Assembly (NCBI GenBank): GCA_030789695.1
Contig: CM061142.1
Coordinates: 799,479,258-799,543,257 of the forward strand
DNA: 64,000 nucleotides
Direction of reading: 5' to 3'
Origin: Scilla litardierei
Lineage: Eukaryota; Streptophyta; Magnoliopsida; Asparagales; Asparagaceae
The notes under the pieces are model-generated. The model was not told where the DNA came from. It did no database searches and worked only from the letters and a program-made list of their open reading frames with translations. Made by a program: the position numbers and the translations under genes. Positions 57,048-64,000 of the stretch are shown here, one piece after another (the first letter of the stretch is position 1; every line of letters starts with the position of its first letter).

Positions 57048-58271
57048 AGGACCTCTAGTGTTCTACTTGAATTAGGTAGAATTTAGAGGGTTAATTTTTA
57101 AAGTAAAGTTTTATCTGTTAAACATTATTCATCGCCCTCTAGTGTTCTACTTGCAGCCTACCAGATCCAACAGAAAGCACTTAACTAATCTGCATGAAAC
57201 TAGATCTAAGATCATAATGAGATTTAAGAAACTTCATCCTAGTCAAAAGACCTATCCTCTTAATCTATTTAAACCAATAATCAATAATAGAGCATTCAAA
57301 AAGAGAGCCAGATCAGCGACTCAACATAAGCCCAAACAATCTGACAGAAAAGAGTACCTGCAACCGAGGGATGAAATGTCAAAAGTGGTGGACCAGCTCA
57401 GCCTACTACCGAGTTTCCTACCACGAGAAAGTAAGAACTCCCTTTGGCATCTTTTTAATATCAAAGGTGAAGGTTGAAGCATCATGTACAATAAAAAAAT
57501 ATCAATCAACCAAATAATTAAGATGCATGATATACAAAAAAAATTAATTTCAAGTCTTCCCAAGTGCTCTCTCAACAGCTGGCAAAAATAGACTCTCAAT
57601 TAAGACTATTTCATCAGTGTATCTATACTATATCTATACTAAATACCCGACTGATAATGCTATCAGACACTGACGCAAACCGGGCTTGCATGGACATTCC
57701 AGCTCGGCCTGCTCCACCATAACTGCAAATGACAGACAATGCTGCAAAAACGACTTCATATAAATAAGAAGCATATCATAAATCCTTTAGAAAAACTTGA
57801 GCAATATCTTTATTTATATTTTTTAACACAAACCTCAGAAAGATGCCTCCCTGGAAGTAACACCTGTTATCCATAAAGTAGACAAATAAAAATAAAATTA
57901 CATGCATAACAGCAAAATAGAAATGAGTTCAGTGGAGGAGCAGAAATTTGCAAGTATAGCCATGTTCGCGAACACTTATTGAAGAAGAAATTGTACCATT
58001 TGAAATAAAAAGCAAAGCTAAATGGAAACAGCAAAAAGTGAACAGATATAGATCAAGCCATATTGGGTCTGCTCCTCACAATGAACTTCTGGAAATAAAC
58101 CCAAATTGCATATCTGCAATAAAAACCACAAATCTCATCAGTAGAAAACAGAATACAGAAGCTTCAGGTATCCTCATTATACAAGTTCTGCCAATACATG
58201 ACCACATATTCTTTAAATTTAGCACCGCATCGGCTGCAAAGGTGTTCCGTATGTGCCTTGAAAAGAAGATT
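57048..58271 (-). other. Region downstream of SF3A1, including its 3' untranslated part
   Basis: AT-rich sequence with no supported coding region. An 18-bp direct repeat CCTCTAGTGTTCTACTTG occurs at about 57051 and 57136. On the minus strand the first few hundred bases below 58272 should be the SF3A1 3' UTR; an AATAAA signal occurs near 57818, and the true end cannot be placed. Confidence 0.5.
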
Positions 58272-61200
58272 TTATCGCTTTCTTCCACCACGTTCCCTTA
58301 AAGCAAGTGTCAAAGTTTCGCCAGGAAGAATGTTATAATAAGCAAGTGACAGGTTATCCTTCAGAAAACCTGCACGGCCACTGAGTTTCTGTTTATTGGC
58401 AGGAAGTTGGACCTCAGCAGCAATCTTCTCTTTAAGACTTCCAATAGTTATAGACAAGGACTGGATTGTGATCTCCAAATTTTGGCCTTTCATGTTGCCT
58501 TCATCCACATTAGGAACAGATACAGAGATTCGAGCAGCTCCCTACAATATCACAACAAAATTGATTAATCATTAGCCACCACCCAATCCATCAAAATAAA
58601 CGGAAACCTGATGTTAAGTTTACTGCAAGGAACTAAGTAGACAAGGGGATTGTCGACGTGTTTGGTCTCCAGTAGCATAATTCATAGAAAACACGTTATG
58701 CCTGTTCTAGTTTCTCTAACAAAATCAGGTCAATTCTCTAAAGGCCAAAGACTTGCCAGAACGTACGACTCGCTAACGTCCTAACAACTAAATAAAAAGG
58801 GATGATGCCCAGGCAGCTATCTGAAAAGAGGGGACGCCAAATAAACGTAATTGATGCAAGATGACAGGTAGATAAAGCAGTTTCAATGACTTTGCAAGCT
58901 CATGATTGAGTAATAGAAATGCTACATGCCAACCACAAAAGAGGAAATAAGCGGGTCGTAAAAAATCAGATACTCGAATATAAATCACCAACCCACATGC
59001 AATCACAGTAAAGATTGGGAGCAAGCAGACGATGGAGGAACAACCCATAGTCACAGAACTACAAAATACGAGCACATACATATGAAACTATGCTTGTGTT
59101 TGGAAAAAAAAACAGGTGTCATTGTATCTTGATTTTCTAGAGAAGTATCAAGTCAATGTAGACGTGGGTGCAAGTGTCAGTTGCTTGGCAAGAGGTGTAA
59201 GTGTAAGAGTAACAAAATTTGAATAGGATTGTAGACGATAAAAGGACAGAGACTAATTCAACCCTTTTGGAGGAAGTACTCAATCCAAATGAATGGTTAC
59301 CAATTCTGAGAGATGCTTTTGGGTGGTTTTTCGTGGTTTCCAGTTAACACTACATCTCATGGTTACTAACAACACGTAACATTTCGGGTTGTTTGGCAAG
59401 CATTACCAAGTGTTATTGCATCTTACAACAATTGTCAACACTTACACCAAACGCAGCACATAGCTTAAATTACAATATCATAAAACCATTTAGTCCAACA
59501 TCGACATCCATGCCCAAGCAAATCCAACCAGCAAGGCCTCCATATGATACCCCAGCAACATCTACTCCAACAAAAATTCTTACCAAACCACCCAACAGAC
59601 AAATCAAGAGAAAAAGGAAAATAAGATGAAAAGAAAAAAAAACAAATATATGGAATACATGCAACCGAATATCCCACCATATACACCCCTTAACCCAAAT
59701 GGAAGATATAATGAATTATCAGTACCAGTAGCATACAACCCTCAAAGGAAGAAGGTAAAATGGGAAGAAAACAAAAACACGGGACTAGCACCAACCCGAA
59801 ACCAAGCCTTAAACAAATCCCCAGCCACAAGCAATTCACCAATCAAAAGTATATACAGCAATACAAACATATAGATGAAACTAGATAACAACTTCAGAAA
59901 ATAAAGAGACCAACAAAGTTTGATAACAAATAGATGAATAAAAGGGTGCCAGAACATACACAAAACCCAATAATTTATTATAGATATTTGACAAACTGTT
60001 GACAAAAAATATACAACCATGTATTCAGAAAACATAGCTCCAACATAATAAACAAAGCCTAAACAAAAATCTACTTCATCATCTTCATCATATTAGCCTT
60101 CATCCCAAAAAATTTGGGATCTGCTTCAAGAACTCAATAAATAGAATGTTGGATTTCTATATAAATCGATGATCTTAACAGTGTGACCAAGTATTGTGAC
60201 CAAGTGTGACCAAGTATTGTGTTGGTCGTCACATGCCTACCACACAACCCTCGCCCAATATCCGGGCTTTGGACCGGCATTGAAAAACGCAGGCAATGTA
60301 TTAAAGGGTCCAGAATGGCTCCCCTAACCAATGGTTTCTTGGCTAGAAATTTGGCACTAATTCACAAAATTGACTCGGGTGGGGAAACAAGTAAATTTGG
60401 TCATTTTTTCCCCGTAACAGACCCCAATTTGATGAGAAAATGAGATGATGATGATAATGACAAATCAAGCAACACCAAAAAAAGGACATAATTCCCCAGT
60501 CACAGTTGTAAGCTTCTGGTTTTGCTTTCTACTAATCAAAAAGTAAGAGCTCATGCCAACTGTTACAATCCATATTGTATGTGCTGTTATGAACAAAACA
60601 AGTCTATTTATGCTCCATTATGGAGCAGACGAAAGAGGTGTTCTTGTTTACTTGTTTTGCATTAAAGAGAAAGATACATATCCTGATACTACCCGAAAAT
60701 CAAACAACCAAAAACAAACATCAACTTTTCAGGAAAATGATACATCAAGTAGATCCAGCTATGAGAGAGTAAATTAGATTTTAAACATATAAAAGTAAAA
60801 GAAGAATTTACCGGATGCTGCGCAAGGAATTGATCCTCTGGTATAAGTGAGGTATCATCAACCTTTTGCCTCTTTGGCTCCGGTTCATCAGGTGGCAGAG
60901 GCGGAGCCTCCTCAGGAGGTGGCGGTGGAGGCATCCCTTGTGGCAGCGGAGGGGGCGGCACCATAGGCATGTTAGGCGGAGGCATGGACATAGGAACAAA
61001 AGGTCTTGGCATTCCCAAAGGAGTGAACTGGGAACCAGGGGGCGGCGGCACCGGCATGCTAGGCGGGTTCACCGAGATTGGTGGTCGATGCATCATCATG
61101 GGCTGCTGACCTGGAGCCATGGGCATATTCGGCGGTGGCGGCCTCACTGAAGGAATCATCGGAATCATACCTGGCCTTGGCGGCGGAGCAGTAGAGTATG

Positions 61201-62959
61201 GAACAGCATTTGGATGGTATCTGGGAATGTTGAGGGCCAATCCAGGAGGCGGAGGAAGTGGACGAACTGAAGGAATGCCAGGTTTCGGTGGGGGTGCAGC
61301 AGGACCCGGAAGAGGTCTTCCATCATTATTATTGGGGTCGGTTTGCTCCTCGCCTGATAGGTTCTGTGACAGTGCCTGATTAGCAGTACGACCAATGCTA
61401 CCAGTGTGCCCGTCCCATATGACCTGCTTCGGCTGCTCTTCCTTCTTTTTCTCAATCTCAGCCTTGACAGCATTCGAAACCTCTTCCTCAGTGGTCCCAA
61501 AGATATCAGGCCGGGTCCGAGCAAGTCCAACAATGTTCCTTGAAATCTCGTCATCAGCTGCAAGAGTGGTCTCCCTAATCTTTGCCATCATCCTCTCCTT
61601 CTGCTCCTTGTATTTAGGATCAATCAGCGAAATCCTCATGTGCTCTGCCATTTCATTAATTGGTATCAACTCACCAGTAATAGGCGATATCACAAACTTG
61701 GTTGGGTCTCTCTCAGCTGGAATCCTCTCCTCAGGCCTCTTCCAATTCTTCACTATCCTCATCGGAGGATCAGGTTCTTCGTTCACGGCGACTTTAGCTT
61801 CACCCTTCTTCTCCTCAACACCACCATTCTCCTCAATCCTAGCAGCCCTCATCCCTTCCTCCACCATCTGCATCTCCTCCTCATCCATCTCCATCTCAAC
61901 CTCCTTCCCAGTATCCACAACCTCCATTGCATCTTCTTCCTCCAAAGCTGACACCTTGCTCCTCCTAATAACCTCCTCCAATGTCATAGGAATCGGCAAC
62001 TCCTCATCCTCGTCATCCGCAAACTCAATCGTCTCCACCACCACGAAGTCATGCCAGTCAATCATCGCCATCTGCATCCTCTCCTGCTCAATCTCATCCT
62101 CCGCCTTCAACCTTGCCTGCTCCTGTGACCGCTCCCACTCCAGTCTATGCAAACCCCTCTCAAGCACTGTAGTCACATCTGCCACTCCATTCCTCAGCTT
62201 CTCTGTCAGACCCTGAGGTGGCATCAAAACCTTAGAGTACGCATCCGCCAATGTTGTAAAGAAAGTAAACATGCTATGGGTCGGTTTTAAGAAATGAAAC
62301 TGTGGGTTATTTCCCTCCCTAGCCGTCAAGCTCTGCAAGAAATTCTTCCCATTTCTGGCAACAAACTGAGCAGTAAGCTTAATTATATCCACTTCTTCTC
62401 CGGTTATACCCTCTGGGAGTCTAACTGTGTATTGCTCTGCTTCGGGCGGCTCTAGAACTTTCTTCGATTGTACACGAAACGGTGCTGCAGGGTCTGGTTT
62501 CGTGGCCGCTTCAGTCATCGCTTGGGCCTCACCCGTGTCCATGTTCGCAGCTGAATCCGAATCCGGCTGCTGCTGCGATGAATCAGGCTGTTGGGATGAT
62601 GATTGCAGTTGGTTTTTAAACTCGGAAACTCTATGTTGGTAATAAGCATGGTACGGGTCAGAGGGGATCAAGAAGTTGAACTTGGCGTTGCCGGAGTTGT
62701 TGGCAAGAATCCTCCGCTCGAATTCAGGGCCGTTCTTCGCAACAAAGGTCGCGGTTTTCTCGATAATCGTTCGGATATCGGGCGGCGGGTGGATGATACC
62801 AATGGTTCTCGTGTGGGTCGCGACCGGGGCCGGCGTTTCAGGCGGCGGAGGTTTACTGTTCTGCTCGTCCTGCTCATCATTGGGGAGTTGGGAAAGTGGC
62901 AGTTTGCCCAGGTCGCCATCCTTCGGTGGGGCCGGGAGAGTGAGAATCGGAGCTACCAT
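58272..62959 (-). CDS. SF3A1: Splicing factor 3A subunit 1 (SF3A1/PRP21), two coding exons
   Basis: Exon 1 is 62959-60812, exon 2 is 58541-58272; the GT-AG intron (60811-58542) joins ...QHP to GAARISVSVPN in phase, giving 805 residues. Two SURP modules lie at about residues 62-110 (KTATFVAKNGPEFERRI) and 191-240 (TAQFVARNGKNFLQSL). The PRP21-like region follows at about 245-470 (WERSQEQARLKAEDEI, ISPITGELIPINEMAEHMRI), then a Pro/Gly/Met-rich stretch of about 540-690, PEPKRQKVDD, and a C-terminal ubiquitin-like domain ending LRERGGRKR. Length and order match plant SF3A1. In the nucleus it is part of SF3a in the U2 snRNP, needed for branch-point recognition. Frame and splice signals look intact, so this is a live gene. 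Confidence 0.97.
58542..60811 (-). other. SF3A1 intron (2270 bp)
   Basis: Donor CCG|GTAAATTC at 60811 and acceptor ATATTGTAG at 58542 on the minus strand. The intron is AT-rich and holds no other coding region. 60059-60330 contains CCTTCATCCCAAAAAATTTG and TCCGGGCTTTGGACCGGCA, which recall the 3' end of plant LINE-type repeats, and a short GTGACCAAGTATT tandem near 60182. Confidence 0.85.
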
Positions 62960-62985
62960 TTCAGGCTAGGGTTTTTAAACCAGAT

Positions 62986-63204
62986 CTGGTAAAAACTTAG
63001 GGTTCAAAGACAAAGGACGGAAAATTATTAGGTTTAGGGTTTAAGTCAATCCTAAAGCGTGGTGCGAGAGATCGGCGTAATGAAGCTACTGCTTTTGTTA
63101 TAAGATTAACGAAAGAATTGAGATGAACTAGGGTAATCGAATAGCTCTATTAGATATTTTCTTGTGAAAATTTTGGGAGAAATGGAGAGAATCTAGGGAA
63201 TTAC
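62986..63204 (-). other. Possible 5' UTR intron of SF3A1
   Basis: On the minus strand an AGCCAG|GTAATTCCC donor at 63204 and a TTTTTACCAG acceptor at 62986 bound 219 bp of AT-rich sequence upstream of the ATG at 62959. The splice sites are good matches but no transcript evidence is available. Confidence 0.4.
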
Positions 63205-63864
63205 CTGGCTAATTTGAAACTGAGATATGTGGCTGCTCGGATTGAGATGAAGAGGAATGTGTTTTTTTTTCCCCCGGAAGAACCCCGAAAAAACATGCAA
63301 AATTATAGCTTATTTCAATCACCGGATGGCGCTGTATATGAGCTGAAGCGGGAATGGCTACGCACACCTACCGTTTGGTTCTGCGCACCACGCTTTAATA
63401 TTTACTTCTTGCACATTTCGGTAAAAATTGTTATGAGACAAATCTCTAAAAACCCTCTTTCAAAATGGAATATCTCTAAAAGATTTCATTTTGGAGGATG
63501 TGCAACTCCAACACACCATCTTCAAATCATATTTTCTCTTTGTTTGAGCTTTACTAATGAAAAATATTTATCATAAAATGGGATATCTAATACATTATTT
63601 CTTCATGAAAGAAAATTATAAATAATATAAAATTATTATTATTATATAATAATAATATAAAATTATTATTATTTTATAATAATAATTTTGGTGAAACATA
63701 TTAAAATAAAAATCATGAGACATATAACATTAAACAAAATGCATTGATTAAAAGCAAAATACAACATTTTAAAAATTAAAAGATACAACAGATCGAAATT
63801 ACAACATAACATATTAAACAATAACATAAAATTAGAACTAAAATTAAAACTCCTGTAGGTCATC
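63205..63864. other. Intergenic region between SF3A1 and the next gene
   Basis: It should contain the SF3A1 promoter and the 3' UTR of the neighbour. 63616-63690 is made of repeated AATTATTATTATT/AATAATAATAATT inverted repeats that can fold on themselves. There is no clear TATA box for SF3A1, which would suit a housekeeping promoter. Confidence 0.5.
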
Positions 63865-64000
63865 TCACGTGCCACTTTCCTGATATCTATGTCCTTCATG
63901 ACCACTTCCGCCATAATAACCACCTCCAGATCTACCTGCATCATATCCACCCATGTGATATCCACCGTGATATTGATTGAAAGCACTAGGAGTATAATGA
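63865..64000 (-). CDS. C-terminal exon of a Gly/Tyr/His-rich protein (partial)
   Basis: On the minus strand the frame entering from the window edge reads HYTPSAFNQYHGGYHMGGYD and continues with GGGYYGGSGHEGHRYQ to the TGA at 63867-63865. Repeated GGY/YGG with His suggests a low-complexity, possibly RNA-binding or phase-separating tail of a host protein. The rest is outside the window and no family can be named. It would be transcribed in the same direction as SF3A1. Confidence 0.55.
   Translation of the reverse strand, partial: HYTPSAFNQYHGGYHMGGYDAGRSGGGYYGGSGHEGHRYQESGT

Noticed and set aside
59393..60035. ORFs in the SF3A1 intron
   Set aside because: Low-complexity Lys/Pro- or Phe/Leu-rich frames overlapping on both strands, with no splice logic or family motif.
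60689..60811. Continuation of the SF3A1 frame past residue 716
   Set aside because: It reads into the intron; a GT donor at 60811 and an in-phase ubiquitin-like exon at 58541 show the frame should be spliced here.
61395..62216. Plus-strand Ser-rich 273-codon ORF
   Set aside because: Antisense shadow of SF3A1 exon 1.

Overview
This is nuclear DNA of a flowering plant. One intact host gene is recognisable, a two-exon gene for splicing factor SF3A1 on the minus strand at 58272-62959. Most of the rest is nested LTR retrotransposons with plant-type signals: a tRNA-iMet primer site in a Copia element, a tRNA-Asp primer site in a Gypsy-type element, and Sirevirus-like polypurine tracts. Species cannot be told from the sequence.

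Layout. 1-3570: 3' part of a Sirevirus-like (SIRE/Maximus) Copia element, E1, with a decayed extra ORF and its 3' LTR (2197-3570). 3571-38340: an old, broken Copia element H. Its leader and gag-pol start at 3571-6670, its pol continues at 28923-31060, and its 3' LTR lies at 31531-31742 plus 38034-38340. H was hit at least twice. In its pol sits a non-autonomous large-LTR element L (6671-28917, LTRs of about 3.8 kb, no gag-pol found). The left LTR of L was later hit by a young, full-length Sirevirus-like element E2 (8391-20752, two 1741-bp LTRs that read as identical, target duplication AAACA). In the 3' LTR of H sits a non-autonomous Athila-like gag-only element T (31743-38033, 2002-bp LTRs, target duplication GAAAC). 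The right copy of the L LTR shows how the E2 insertion site looked before insertion.

38341-44927 holds three tandem copies of a 2.2-kb unit carrying the last exons of a gene that resembles the ribosome-biogenesis factor SLX9. 45433 to about 49160 is a truncated third Copia element, C, with a hAT-type non-autonomous transposon inside (47384-48535, 8-bp duplication GATATATG). 49200-54490 is mostly unrecognised intergenic DNA. 54500-55454 is a third Sirevirus-like LTR remnant, E3, cut by a small non-autonomous Gypsy-like element G (55455 to about 57047). After SF3A1 the window ends in the last exon of a Gly/Tyr/His-rich protein, also on the minus strand (63865-64000).

The most interesting signal is architectural. 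All three Sirevirus-like LTRs (E1, E2, E3) carry an array of short palindromic half-sites beginning about 400 bp into the LTR. In E2 and E3 it lies just upstream of a TATA box. In E1 and E2 a second array of the same motif lies upstream of the extra ORF. The motif differs between elements but agrees between the two places inside one element. Element T has two further unusual non-coding arrays: ACGTGGC/CCGTTGGAT motifs in the upstream half of its LTR, and seven C/T-AAAA-G/A mini-hairpins with covarying stems in the downstream half. Its gag ORF appears to be split by a 58-nt intron.
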